Origin: Candidatus Mediterraneibacter surreyensis
GTDB taxonomy: Bacteria > Bacillota > Clostridia > Lachnospirales > Lachnospiraceae
Length of the DNA: 64,000 bases
NCBI GenBank assembly: GCA_019118885.1
Contig: DWYB01000063.1
Coordinates: 1-64,000, forward strand
Direction of reading: 5' to 3'
Part shown: piece by piece, positions 18,187-27,318 of the stretch
Position numbering within the stretch: position 1 is the stretch's first letter
How the letters are laid out: the number at the start of each line of letters is the position of its first letter
Translations under genes and position numbers: made by a program
The notes under the pieces: model-generated
What the model was told of the DNA's origin: nothing
What the model saw: only the letters and a program-made list of their open reading frames with translations
Databases searched by the model: none

Positions 18187-18297
18187 GAAAAAATCAAATT
18201 GTTTTCTTGTTATTTTATGTCTGAAAGCGTATACTTCTATCTGGCATTGAGTGCAACGGAACGGTAATTAGGAATTTTACAGCGAGAGGTATATGGC

Positions 18298-19017
18298 ATG
18301 ATTGGATTAGGAACAATTATAAATGTAGCGGCGATTATTGTTGGAGGCCTGATCGGTTTGATATTCAGCAGAGCAATCAGTGCGAGATATCAGGAAACAT
18401 TGATGCAGGCAAACGGTGTATGTGTATTATTTGTAGGAATCAGCGGGACGATTCAGGAAATGATGTCAGTAACGTCTGACGGTCTGAAGAGCGGCGGCAC
18501 AATGATGATCGTGCTCAGTTTTGCCGTCGGTTCTCTGGCAGGAGAGTGGATCAATCTGGAACAGCGGATCGAGCAGTTCGGCAGCTGGTTGAAGATAAAG
18601 ACAGGAAATGGAAAAGAAAAACTGTTTGTAGATGGATTTGTAACAGCATCTCTGACAGTCAGCATTGGAGCGATGGCTGTAGTCGGAGCCATACAGGACG
18701 GTATTTCCGGAGATCATTCTACACTGATACTCAAGGCCGTCCTTGATATGCTCATTATTTGTGTGATGAGTGCATCTATGGGAAAGGGATGTATTTTTGC
18801 AGCAATTCCTGTGGGAATATTACAGGGAGTGATCACTCTTCTCGCAAGATTGATACAGCCGGTCATGACGGAGGCAGCACTGTCAAATCTGTCTCTGACA
18901 GGGTCGATGCTGATCTTCTGCGTCGGGATCAATCTGCTGTGGGAGAAAAAACTGAAAGTCGCCAATATGCTCCCAGCCATTATTATTGCCGTGATCTGTG
19001 CATTTGCAGGTGTGTGA
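18298..19017 (+). CDS. DUF554 membrane protein (YqgA-like)
   Basis: A 239-residue hydrophobic protein with about six or seven membrane segments. The opening MIGLGTIINVAAIIVGGLIG and GSMLIFCVGINLLWEKKLKVAN near the end are typical of DUF554. These are described as possible transporters without known substrate. The start follows GAGAGG. Single gene, divergent from mgtE. Confidence 0.88.
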   Translation: MIGLGTIINVAAIIVGGLIGLIFSRAISARYQETLMQANGVCVLFVGISGTIQEMMSVTSDGLKSGGTMMIVLSFAVGSLAGEWINLEQRIEQFGSWLKIKTGNGKEKLFVDGFVTASLTVSIGAMAVVGAIQDGISGDHSTLILKAVLDMLIICVMSASMGKGCIFAAIPVGILQGVITLLARLIQPVMTEAALSNLSLTGSMLIFCVGINLLWEKKLKVANMLPAIIIAVICAFAGV

Positions 19018-19156
19018 CAGAAAATAGCGCGGAAACGGTATCAGGTTAAAAAACAGTTATTAAACTGAAAGAAGTGAAAAACAGAGCAGAATCTGTTATA
19101 ATAGACAGGCAGATTAATAATGCTGCAAAAACAGAGGTAAGAAAAGAGGAATTATC

Positions 19157-20614
19157 ATGGAGTATAAGATTACCGGATATAAACCGGAAAAGTTATTTCA
19201 TTTTTTTGAAGAGGTTTGTGCCGTGCCGAGAGGATCAGGCAATGAAAAAGGCATCAGCGACTTTCTTGTAAAATTTGCAAAAGACAGAGGTCTGTGGGTA
19301 TATCAGGATGACAGCTATAATGTGATCATTAAAAAAGGCGCAAGCAAGGGCGCGGAGGACAAAGAGCCGGTTATGCTTCAGGGCCACATTGATATGGTAT
19401 GCGACAAACGCGCCGGAGTTGAGCATGATTTCACAAAAGAGGGAATCGATCTGGTGCTGAAAGACGGCGTGCTTTCTGCAAACGGCACAACGCTGGGAGC
19501 GGATAACGGCGTTGCGATCGCGCTTATGATGATGGTGCTGGACGATGAAGATATCAAACATCCGCCGGTTGAGTGTGTGTTCACGACAGAAGAGGAAGTA
19601 GGATTAAACGGTGCGCAGGCTCTGGACAAATCCCAGATTACAGCAAGAACGATGATCAATATGGACTCTGAGGAAGAGGGCGTTGCAACGATCAGCTGCG
19701 CAGGAGGATTAAGAGTCCAGCTTACAAGGCCTGTAGAGAGGATCGCAGCAGAGGGAACTCTGGTACAGATCAAGATCGAAGGACTGCTGGGCGGACACTC
19801 AGGTACAGATATCGATAAAGAGCGCCAGAATGCAAATATACTGATGGCCCGCATGGTTGAGCATCTGATGAAAAATACAGACGGTAAGCTTGTCACCTTT
19901 GCAGGAGGCACAAAGGATAACGCTATTACAAGAGAGTGCGAGGCATCTCTGATCTATGCGGAGAAGGCAGAGGCGGAGAAGGCTGAGAAACTTGCATGCG
20001 CGCTGGCAGAGACATTTTCTGAGGAAATTTCATCCTTTGAGCCTGACTTCGGATGCGAGATTTCACTGGAAGAAGGACAGAGCGTATCTGCACTGAAAGA
20101 TGAGGATGCGAAAGCATTTGTAAGTGCGATCCGCCTTGCTCCGAACGGAGTATACAGACGCAACATCAAGATGGACGGCTTTGTAGTCGTATCATCCAAC
20201 ATGGGTGTGGTAAGAGCAGATGAAAAAGAGCTTGTGATCGTTGTATCCCCGCGTTCTTCCGTGGCTTCGCTTCAGGAGGATACGAAAGAGAGATTTGCCC
20301 TTCTGGCAGATACTTTCGGATTTACAATTGACTACAGCGGAGAATATCCGGGCTGGGATTATAAGGAAGATTCCAGGATCCGTGAGGTATTTGTAGAGAG
20401 CTACCGTGAACTCTTCGGAACGGAGCTGAGACTGGAGGCACTGCATGCAGGACTTGAGTGCGGACTCTTTTCAGAGGCGCTGCCGGGGCTGGATGCGATC
20501 GCAGTCGGCCCCACACTTTACAACGTGCACACACCGGACGAAAATGTACCGCTGGATTCATTTGAGAGGTTCTATGAACTGCTGAAAGATGTACTTGCAA
20601 GACTGGCTGCATAG
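19157..20614 (+). CDS. pepD: Aminoacyl-histidine dipeptidase (M20C)
   Basis: Cytoplasmic zinc peptidase, 485 residues, cutting Xaa-His and other dipeptides. Metal-binding stretches are in order: LQGHIDMVCDK, GADNGVAIAL, TTEEEVGLNGA and NMDSEEEG, with the lid domain GGHSGTDIDKERQN in the middle and AGLECGLFSEALPGLDAI near the end. AAGAGGAA precedes the ATG. Single gene with its own terminator. Confidence 0.94.
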   Translation: MEYKITGYKPEKLFHFFEEVCAVPRGSGNEKGISDFLVKFAKDRGLWVYQDDSYNVIIKKGASKGAEDKEPVMLQGHIDMVCDKRAGVEHDFTKEGIDLVLKDGVLSANGTTLGADNGVAIALMMMVLDDEDIKHPPVECVFTTEEEVGLNGAQALDKSQITARTMINMDSEEEGVATISCAGGLRVQLTRPVERIAAEGTLVQIKIEGLLGGHSGTDIDKERQNANILMARMVEHLMKNTDGKLVTFAGGTKDNAITRECEASLIYAEKAEAEKAEKLACALAETFSEEISSFEPDFGCEISLEEGQSVSALKDEDAKAFVSAIRLAPNGVYRRNIKMDGFVVVSSNMGVVRADEKELVIVVSPRSSVASLQEDTKERFALLADTFGFTIDYSGEYPGWDYKEDSRIREVFVESYRELFGTELRLEALHAGLECGLFSEALPGLDAIAVGPTLYNVHTPDENVPLDSFERFYELLKDVLARLAA

Positions 20615-20638
20615 TGATCCGGCATGATAATGAGAGGG

Positions 20639-20671
20639 CAGGCGGCATCCCGAAAGGGTGCCGCCTGTTTG
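20639..20671 (+). terminator. Terminator after pepD
   Basis: CAGGCGGCATCCC pairs with GGGTGCCGCCTG around a GAAA tetraloop with one bulged T. The T-tract is short (TTTG), so efficiency is uncertain. Confidence 0.75.
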
Positions 20672-20746
20672 TAAAATCAGAGGTGGACCGCGTTGATCCG
20701 GGCACGAGACAGGCGGGGCCGCTGATCGATATCAGGGAGGAAAGAG

Positions 20747-21739
20747 ATGAATACGTTTTATTCGAAACTTAAAAATGTTCTGGAAAGCTCGGAAGGCGAT
20801 ATCTGGGCTGAGACTGTTCTGGAAGGAGAACACGCCGGAGAAAAGCGGCTGCTTATAAATCCTGAAAAAAATGAGTCAGAAAGTCATGAGAGAGTTTTCA
20901 GAGAAAGAATCGGGCGTACGCCTAAACTGATCATCTGCGGTGCCGGACATGTGTCTATGCCCATTATCCGTATAGGAAAAATACTTGGATTTGCTGTCAC
21001 TGTCATAGAAGACCGTCCGAAGTTCGCGGACAATGCAAGAGCGGCAGGGGCGGATCAGGTCTTCTGTGTGCCGTTTCGGGAAGGTCTGGCGGATATCCCC
21101 GGTGATTCTGATTCATGGTTCGTGATCGTGACGAGAGGACACAGGTATGATACGGAATGTCTCGAAGCTATTCTGCAGAAACGGTATGCCTACGTGGGAA
21201 TGATGGGCAGCAGGCGGCGGGTTACGATTGTAAAGAACCATCTTGAGGAAAAGGGCGTGAGCCGTGAAGTATTAGACGCTGTCCACACGCCGATCGGACT
21301 GAAGATCGGGGCGGAGACACCAGAGGAGATTGCTGTATCCGTTATGGCTGAAATCATACAGGTAAAGAACGCCCGGAGTGATGAGGGCGGCGGAAAAGCA
21401 TGCGGCTATTCGGATGAAATGCTTTCCTGTATCTTCGATACGGAAACCGATGAAAAAAATACCAGGGTTCAGAAGAAAGTTCTGGCGACAATTATTTCGC
21501 GCAAGGGCTCTGCACCCCGCAGCGTGGGCACGAAGATGCTCATTCTGGAAGACGGAACAACCGTGGATACGATCGGCGGCGGGTGCATTGAGAGTGAGAT
21601 CATACAGAAAGCGCTCGTCATGATGCGTATGGATACACCGGATTTTCAGATCTGTACGGTGGATATGACGGCTGATCAGGCAGAAGATGAGGGCATGGTC
21701 TGCGGCGGAGTTGTGGAAGTAATGCTGGAGAGAGCCTGA
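20747..21739 (+). CDS. XdhC/CoxI-family Mo-enzyme maturation factor, domain order reversed
   Basis: Family members hold sulphurated molybdenum cofactor and insert it into xanthine dehydrogenase-type enzymes. In this 330-residue protein the Rossmann-like XdhC_C domain comes first (PKLIICGAGHVSMPI, then TRGHRYDTECLE and GMMGSRRR). The CoxI-type domain follows (RKGSAPRSVGTKMLI, then GGGCIESEI) from about residue 240. In the common XdhC the order is the opposite. It is the first gene of the purine island, just upstream of the guaD promoter. GGGAGGAAAG precedes the ATG. Confidence 0.85.
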   Translation: MNTFYSKLKNVLESSEGDIWAETVLEGEHAGEKRLLINPEKNESESHERVFRERIGRTPKLIICGAGHVSMPIIRIGKILGFAVTVIEDRPKFADNARAAGADQVFCVPFREGLADIPGDSDSWFVIVTRGHRYDTECLEAILQKRYAYVGMMGSRRRVTIVKNHLEEKGVSREVLDAVHTPIGLKIGAETPEEIAVSVMAEIIQVKNARSDEGGGKACGYSDEMLSCIFDTETDEKNTRVQKKVLATIISRKGSAPRSVGTKMLILEDGTTVDTIGGGCIESEIIQKALVMMRMDTPDFQICTVDMTADQAEDEGMVCGGVVEVMLERA

Positions 21740-21753
21740 ATTACAAGAATTGA

Positions 21754-21782
21754 TTGACACCGTTTTCTTCCGGTGTTACCAT
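21754..21782 (+). promoter_or_regulatory. Promoter of guaD with overlapping inverted repeat
   Basis: TTGACA (21754-21759), 17-nt spacer, TACCAT (21777-21782). ACACCG (21757-21762) and CGGTGT (21771-21776) form an inverted repeat across the -35 and spacer, where a repressor could bind. It has no T-run, so it is unlikely to be the terminator of the preceding gene. Confidence 0.5.
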
Positions 21783-21803
21783 GTTTACATAGAAATGTTG
21801 CAA

Positions 21804-21838
21804 TAGTTCAGTCCGCGCCGTTCGGGCTGAACTGTTAC
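21804..21838. repeat. Dispersed palindrome, copy B
   Basis: AGTTCAGTCC and GGGCTGAACT pair around a short GC-rich loop, followed by GTTAC. This short form of the family lies between the guaD promoter and the riboswitch, inside the transcribed leader. Confidence 0.7.
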
Positions 21839-21848
21839 AAATAATATT

Positions 21849-21920
21849 GCGTACTTATATAGGTTCATAATCGGGTGAACGTCTCTACCAGCCGCCGGAA
21901 ACGGCTGACTATAAGTATGC
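21849..21920 (+). promoter_or_regulatory. Purine riboswitch, variant core
   Basis: P1 is GCGTACTTATA (21849-21859) with TATAAGTATGC (21910-21920). P2 is GTTCA/TGAAC, the P2-P3 junction GTCTCTACC matches the family, P3 is CAGCCG/CGGCTG, and loop L3 is CCGGAAA. The base equal to position 74 of the B. subtilis xpt aptamer is C (21909), the guanine-type choice. Differences from the standard aptamer: junction 1-2 reads TAG rather than UAA, position 48 is C, and L3 has G in place of U. It leads guaD, which makes xanthine from guanine. No terminator hairpin is visible before the start codon. Confidence 0.82.
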
Positions 21921-21968
21921 CGGAGAGATGGGCGCATCATCCGGTGTATGAGAAAGGAGACAGGGCTG

Positions 21969-23252
21969 ATGAATGAATCTATTTTTATTTTGAAAGGAAA
22001 TATTGTTTACAGTAAAAGCCAGACAGAGTTTGCCATATGTGAACACGGATATCTTGTGTGCAGAGACGGCAAGGTTGACGGAATTTACCAGACGCTTCCG
22101 TTCCGTCTCGGCGGAAATCCGATCCGGGATTACGGCGACTGCCTGATCATACCGGGGCTTGTGGATCTTCACATCCATGCTCCTCAGTATTCCTATAGAG
22201 GACTGGGGATGGACATGGAACTCTTAGAATGGCTCGAAGTAAATACGTTCCCGGAGGAGGCAAAGTTCGAAGAGACTGATTATGCGGAGAAGTCTTACCG
22301 GATCTTTGTGGAAAACCTTAAGAACAGCGCTACGACGAGAGCCTGCATCTTTGCCACGGTGCACCGGCCGGCCACTCTTCTTCTCATGGATATGCTTGAG
22401 AAGAGCGGACTAGATACCTATGTGGGAAAAGTAAATATGGATCGTAACTGCCCGGATTATATCTGCGAGGAGACTCAGGAGTCGGCAGACGAGACGCTGG
22501 AGTGGATCAAGGATGTAAACCACAGGAAATATAAGAATACAAAGCCCATTCTGACGCCGCGTTTTACGCCGAGCTGTACGGATGAACTGATGGAAGAGCT
22601 GAAGAAACTGCAGATGCGTTATCATCTGCCGCTACAGTCCCATCTGTCGGAAAACCCGGGCGAGATCCAGTGGGTGAAGGAACTCTGCCCGTGGTCGGAA
22701 TTCTATGGCGATGTGTATGACAGATTCGGCCTGTTCGGGGCGGACTGCCCGACCATTATGGCGCACTGTGTTTACAGCGGGGATGAGGAAATCGCCCGTA
22801 TGAAAGAAAACGGAGTGTTTATCGCCCACTGCCCGGAGTCCAATATGAATGTGTCATCGGGTATTGCTCCGGTCAGAAAATTCCTTGAAGAAGACCTTCA
22901 TGTGGGGATCGGAAGTGATGTGGCGGGCGGCTCTACGGAGAACCTGTTCCGCGCCATGGCCCATGCCGTACAGTCGTCAAAGCTGCGCTGGAGACTGCAG
23001 GACGACAGTCTGGAAGCGCTGACTGCTGAGGAGGTATTTTATATGGCAACGAAAGGCGGCGGAGAGTTCTTCGGAAAAGTGGGAAGCTTTGAGCCGGGAT
23101 ATGAGTTTGATGCCGTGGTCCTGGACGACAGCCGCCTGAAGCACCCCCAGCCGCTTGACATCAGGAGCCGGCTGGAGCGCATGATCTATCTGGCGGACGA
23201 GCGGGAGATCAAGGCGAAATATGTAAAAGGAACAGAAATCAGTCTGCCGTAA
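21969..23252 (+). CDS. guaD: Guanine deaminase
   Basis: Zinc amidohydrolase turning guanine into xanthine and ammonia. The 427 residues contain PGLVDLHIHAPQYSYRG, QSHLSEN, MAHCVYSG and the metal aspartate in GIGSDVAGG, in the expected order. ATG 21969 is chosen because AAAGGAGA lies before it; an earlier in-frame ATG at 21948 lies before that site. It leads guaD-xdhA-xdhBC, which together would oxidise guanine to urate or xanthine. Confidence 0.94.
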   Translation: MNESIFILKGNIVYSKSQTEFAICEHGYLVCRDGKVDGIYQTLPFRLGGNPIRDYGDCLIIPGLVDLHIHAPQYSYRGLGMDMELLEWLEVNTFPEEAKFEETDYAEKSYRIFVENLKNSATTRACIFATVHRPATLLLMDMLEKSGLDTYVGKVNMDRNCPDYICEETQESADETLEWIKDVNHRKYKNTKPILTPRFTPSCTDELMEELKKLQMRYHLPLQSHLSENPGEIQWVKELCPWSEFYGDVYDRFGLFGADCPTIMAHCVYSGDEEIARMKENGVFIAHCPESNMNVSSGIAPVRKFLEEDLHVGIGSDVAGGSTENLFRAMAHAVQSSKLRWRLQDDSLEALTAEEVFYMATKGGGEFFGKVGSFEPGYEFDAVVLDDSRLKHPQPLDIRSRLERMIYLADEREIKAKYVKGTEISLP

Positions 23253-23272
23253 GTGTAACGGAGGTGAAATGT

Positions 23273-25606
23273 ATGGAGGAGAAAGCTCATGTAACTGGAA
23301 AAAACTATACGGGAGAGAGAGAACATGTAGTCGGCAGGAGTGTAAAACGTGTAGATGCATTTGAGAAAGTCACCGGCCGGGCAAAGTACACCGACGATCT
23401 GTGTGATAAAAATGCGTACGTGGCAAAGGTACTGCACTCAACCATCGCCCACGGATATGTGAAGTCAATCGATACATCCGAGGCGGAAAAGATTCCGGGA
23501 GTGGTAAAGATTGTCACATGTTTCGACGTACCAAAAAACTATTACCCCACGGCAGGACATCCGTGGTCCACGGAAGAGGCGCATCAGGATGTGGCAGACC
23601 GTCTGCTGCTGGTGGAGCACGTGAGATTTTACGGGGATGATGTGGCGGCCGTGATCGCGGAAAATGAGGTGGCGGCCGCGCAGGCTGTGCGTGCGATCAG
23701 GGTTGAATACGAAGAACTGCCTTTTGTGCTTGACGTGCACAAAGCGATGGAAGACGGAGCGCCGCAGCTGCATAAAAACTATCCGCACAACATCCTCAAA
23801 CATACGTCGATCCGCAACGGTGACTATGAAAGCGCGTCGAAAGAGCCGGGGCTTGTGAAGGTAGAGGGCTGGTATCAGACGCCTGCTGTCCAGCACTGCC
23901 ACATTGAAAATCCGGTCTGTTATGCCTACATGGAACAGGGGCGGATCGTGGTTGTGACTTCCACGCAGCTTCCTCATATCTGCCGGCGTGTTGTAGGTCA
24001 GGCGCTGGGAATCCCGTGGGGGAAGGTAAGAGTGATCAAGCCTTATATCGGCGGAGGATTCGGCAACAAGCAGGATATTCTGTATGAGCCTCTCTGCGCA
24101 TATCTGTGTACACAGGTGGGCGGCAGGACGGTGAAGATAGATACATCAAGAGAAGAGACATTTGTATCGACACGCGTGCGCCATGCCATTCATTTCCATA
24201 TTATTTCTTATGTGCGTCCGGACGGAACTTACGCGGCGCGCAAGTTCGAGAGCTGGTCGGATCAGGGAGCATATGCATCCCACGGGCACAGTATTGCGGC
24301 AAAAGGAATGGGATGCTTTCCGCAGCTGTATCCGTGTCCGAATATCGAAGCCGATACATATACGGTATTTACCAATAAATCCGTCGCCGGCGCAATGAGA
24401 GGATACGGAATCCCTCAGGCAATGTTCGCGATGGAGAGCCATACAGAAGATGTGGCAAGGGCTATCGGCATGGAGCCTTATGAGTTCCGTATGAAAAACG
24501 TGATGCCGAAGGGCTTTACGGACGGATTTTCAAAGAATGTAAATTATTATGATTCTTTCCGTGAGTGTATGGAAAAAGGCCGCAAAGAATTTGACTATGA
24601 CAGACGGAAAGAAAAATACGCCCATCAGACCGGCGATATACGGCGCGGTGTGGGGATGACGGTCTTCTGGTATAATACCGGTGTGTGGCCGATCTCACTT
24701 GAAACATCCGCCTGCCGTATGGTGCTGAATCAGGATGGAAGCATACAGGTGCAGGTGGGAGAGACTGAGATTGGACAGGGAGCGGATACCGCATTTGCTC
24801 AGATGGCAGCAGAGACGCTCGGCATTCCTTTTGAGATGGTTCACGTAGTCTCCTCGCAGGATACAGATGTGACGCCGTTCGGAACCGGGGCCTATGCATC
24901 CAGACAGACCTATATGGCAGGATTCTCCATCCGTCAGACGGGAGAACTTCTGAAAGAAAAGATCATTGAGGTGGCGCATGAATTAACGAGACAAATGAAA
25001 GAAAATCTGGATATTGTAAACGGAAATATTGTCAGAACAACAGACGGAGAAATCCTTATGTCACTGGGTGAACTGGCAACAGAGAAGCTGTATAGTCTGA
25101 CAGATAACGGACATCTCACGGCAGAGAGCAGTTACCAGATCAAGAATAACGCGTATTCATTCGGGTGTACCTTTGTGGAAGTTGAGGTAGATATACCGGG
25201 CTGCAAGGCTCAGGTGACAGATATTCTGAATGTCCACGACTGCGGACGCCTGATCAATCCGGCACTTGCCGAGGCACAGGTACACGGCGGTATGAGCATG
25301 GCAATCGGCTATGCACTGTCAGAGAAGATGCTCTATGATGAAAGAACCGGAAAGCCGCTGAATAATAATCTTCTGGATTATAAGCTTTCTACATTTATGG
25401 ATCATCCGGATCTTCATGCTGCATTTATTGAGAACTATGAGCCTACCAGTGCATACGGGACGAAAGCACTGGGAGAGCCGCCGACATGTTCTCCTGCACC
25501 GGCGATCCGCAATGCGATTCTGCAGGCGACCGGCGTGGCATTGAACGAGATACCAATGAGACCTCATCTGCTGTTTGAGAAGTTTACAGAGGCAGGTCTG
25601 CTCTGA
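23273..25606 (+). CDS. xdhA: Xanthine dehydrogenase, molybdenum-binding subunit
   Basis: Large subunit of a molybdenum hydroxylase acting on hypoxanthine or xanthine. The 777 residues carry the aldehyde oxidase/xanthine dehydrogenase hammerhead domain (GRAKYTDDL) and the Mo-pterin domains. Landmarks are GGGFGNKQDILYEP, AMRGYGIPQ, ETEIGQGADTA, GTGAYASRQTY and the catalytic-glutamate region ALGEPPTCSPAP. ATG 23273 has GGAGG 8 nt before it; GTG 23264 overlaps that site. The electron-transfer partners are fused in the next gene. Confidence 0.93.
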   Translation: MEEKAHVTGKNYTGEREHVVGRSVKRVDAFEKVTGRAKYTDDLCDKNAYVAKVLHSTIAHGYVKSIDTSEAEKIPGVVKIVTCFDVPKNYYPTAGHPWSTEEAHQDVADRLLLVEHVRFYGDDVAAVIAENEVAAAQAVRAIRVEYEELPFVLDVHKAMEDGAPQLHKNYPHNILKHTSIRNGDYESASKEPGLVKVEGWYQTPAVQHCHIENPVCYAYMEQGRIVVVTSTQLPHICRRVVGQALGIPWGKVRVIKPYIGGGFGNKQDILYEPLCAYLCTQVGGRTVKIDTSREETFVSTRVRHAIHFHIISYVRPDGTYAARKFESWSDQGAYASHGHSIAAKGMGCFPQLYPCPNIEADTYTVFTNKSVAGAMRGYGIPQAMFAMESHTEDVARAIGMEPYEFRMKNVMPKGFTDGFSKNVNYYDSFRECMEKGRKEFDYDRRKEKYAHQTGDIRRGVGMTVFWYNTGVWPISLETSACRMVLNQDGSIQVQVGETEIGQGADTAFAQMAAETLGIPFEMVHVVSSQDTDVTPFGTGAYASRQTYMAGFSIRQTGELLKEKIIEVAHELTRQMKENLDIVNGNIVRTTDGEILMSLGELATEKLYSLTDNGHLTAESSYQIKNNAYSFGCTFVEVEVDIPGCKAQVTDILNVHDCGRLINPALAEAQVHGGMSMAIGYALSEKMLYDERTGKPLNNNLLDYKLSTFMDHPDLHAAFIENYEPTSAYGTKALGEPPTCSPAPAIRNAILQATGVALNEIPMRPHLLFEKFTEAGLL

Positions 25607-25628
25607 TACGGAAAAGAGGTGAAAGACT

Positions 25629-27143
25629 ATGTATGATATGAAGGCATTGCATGAGGCGAAGAGTGTGGACGATGCGGTCAGACTGCTTCTGGAGTATCCG
25701 CAGGCACAGATTATTGCAGGCGGAAGCGACGTGCTCGTCCAGATGAGAGAAGGAAAGCGCGCAGGCGCGGAGCTGGTAAGTATATACGGGCTGGATGAAC
25801 TGCGCGGCGTGGTCATGGAAGAGGACGGAACGATCCGGATCGGTTCTCTGACCAGTTTCTCCCATATTACGAAAGACCCGATTATTCAGAAATATATCAA
25901 TGTTCTCGGTGAAGCAGTGGATATGGTAGGCGGTCCTCAGATACGGAATATCGGAACCATCGGCGGTAATACCTGCAACGGAGTGACATCGGCAGATTCG
26001 GCGTCCACCCTGTTTGCGTGGGATGCGGTGATCGAGCTGGCGGGACCGGACGGGATCAGAAGGATTCCGATCAAGGATTTCTACATTAAGGCGGGAAAAG
26101 TGGATTTAAGACCGGGCGAGATACAGACCGCTATCCTGATTCCGAGAGAAGCCTACGAAGGATATGAGGGACACTATATTAAATATGCGATGAGAAATGC
26201 TATGGATATTGCAACTCTGGGATGTTCTGTAAATGTAAAACTTTCAGAGGACAAGAAAACATTTACAGATGTCCGCATTGCCTACGGCGTGGCCGGACCT
26301 GTTCCTATGCGTGCTGTTCATGCGGAGGCGGCAGGCAGAGGACTTGAAGTGACAGAGGAGAACATCGGGAAGATCGGAGATACGGTACTTGAAGATGTAA
26401 CGCCCCGCGACAGCTGGAGAGCGAGCAAGGCATTCCGGGAGCATATCTCCAAACTCCTGTGCAAGAGGGCGCTGAGAGAGGCGGTCAGAAGAGCAGGAGG
26501 CGTGGTTTCGGAAGAAAGCCCGGCGGCTATGGCTCCGAGTGCTTCGGATAATGAGAATGCCGGGACGGGTGAGAAAAAAGAAGCACCGGAGTCGATATCG
26601 GGAGCATCAGAGGGCTCAGGGACTGCGAAGCATACGATCATGACGGATTCCGAGAGCGGAAAGCAGTATAAGCTGGTGCGGTGCCGCATCAATGGCGTAG
26701 AGAGGGAGACTATGGTGGATGTGAGGGCGTCCCTCACGGATATGCTGCGGAACGACTATTCCCTGACCAGTGTCAAGAAAGGCTGCGAAGTCGGAGAGTG
26801 CGGCGCATGTAATGTGATCATCGACGGCGAATGTTACAATTCCTGTATCTATCTGGCGGTGTGGGCAGACGGTAAAGAAATCCGTACTCTCGAAGGATTG
26901 ATGGGACCGGACGGCGAGCTCTCAGACATCCAGCAGGCATTTATCGACGAGGCGGCAGTGCAGTGCGGTTTCTGTACGCCGGGTGTGATCATGAGCGCTG
27001 TGGAGATCCTTGAGAGCGGAAAAGAATACACAAGAGATGAGCTGAGAAAGCAGCTCTCAGGCCATCTGTGCAGGTGCACCGGATATGAAAATATCCTGAA
27101 TGCCGTGGAGAAGACGATGAAGAAGCGGCTTGGAAAACTGTAA
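25629..27143 (+). CDS. Xanthine dehydrogenase FAD subunit fused to the [2Fe-2S] subunit
   Basis: Two subunits in one chain of 504 residues. Residues 1 to about 290 are the FAD-binding part (AGGSDVLVQMREGK, then RNIGTIGGNTCNG). A Ser/Glu/Ala-rich linker of about 50 residues follows. From about 345 comes the ferredoxin part, with eight cysteines in GCEVGECGACN, a further Cys near CYNSC, QCGFCTPG and LCRCTGY. In E. coli these are separate XdhB and XdhC. It is translated right after xdhA (22-nt gap, GAGGTG site), giving a two-gene enzyme. Confidence 0.92.
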   Translation: MYDMKALHEAKSVDDAVRLLLEYPQAQIIAGGSDVLVQMREGKRAGAELVSIYGLDELRGVVMEEDGTIRIGSLTSFSHITKDPIIQKYINVLGEAVDMVGGPQIRNIGTIGGNTCNGVTSADSASTLFAWDAVIELAGPDGIRRIPIKDFYIKAGKVDLRPGEIQTAILIPREAYEGYEGHYIKYAMRNAMDIATLGCSVNVKLSEDKKTFTDVRIAYGVAGPVPMRAVHAEAAGRGLEVTEENIGKIGDTVLEDVTPRDSWRASKAFREHISKLLCKRALREAVRRAGGVVSEESPAAMAPSASDNENAGTGEKKEAPESISGASEGSGTAKHTIMTDSESGKQYKLVRCRINGVERETMVDVRASLTDMLRNDYSLTSVKKGCEVGECGACNVIIDGECYNSCIYLAVWADGKEIRTLEGLMGPDGELSDIQQAFIDEAAVQCGFCTPGVIMSAVEILESGKEYTRDELRKQLSGHLCRCTGYENILNAVEKTMKKRLGKL

Positions 27144-27195
27144 ATTAAACGGTCAGATTTTTCAAGTAATCAGACATATTATTCTATATCAATTC

Positions 27196-27253
27196 AAAAA
27201 AATCCCCTGCTATAATCATACTATATGTATCGATGAAAGGCAGGGGGATTTTA
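27196..27253 (+). terminator. Possible terminator after xdhBC
   Basis: AAAATCCCCTGC and GCAGGGGGATTTT pair over 12 bp with one bulge, but the loop is about 30 nt. A run of T follows only as part of the stem. Terminator function is likely but not certain. Confidence 0.5.
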
Positions 27254-27266
27254 TGTTATGAAATTC

Positions 27267-27295
27267 TGTAACATTTCCGTATCTCGCGAGTTAAT
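27267..27295 (+). promoter_or_regulatory. Possible ECF-type autoregulated promoter
   Basis: TGTAAC (27267-27272) followed by ATTT resembles the AAC-type -35 box read by ECF sigma factors. It lies some 50 nt before the sigma gene. The -10 is not clear (GTTAAT at 27290-27295 is a candidate). Confidence 0.35.
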
Positions 27296-27318
27296 AAAGT
27301 GAAAGGGGGATGAGAGGC

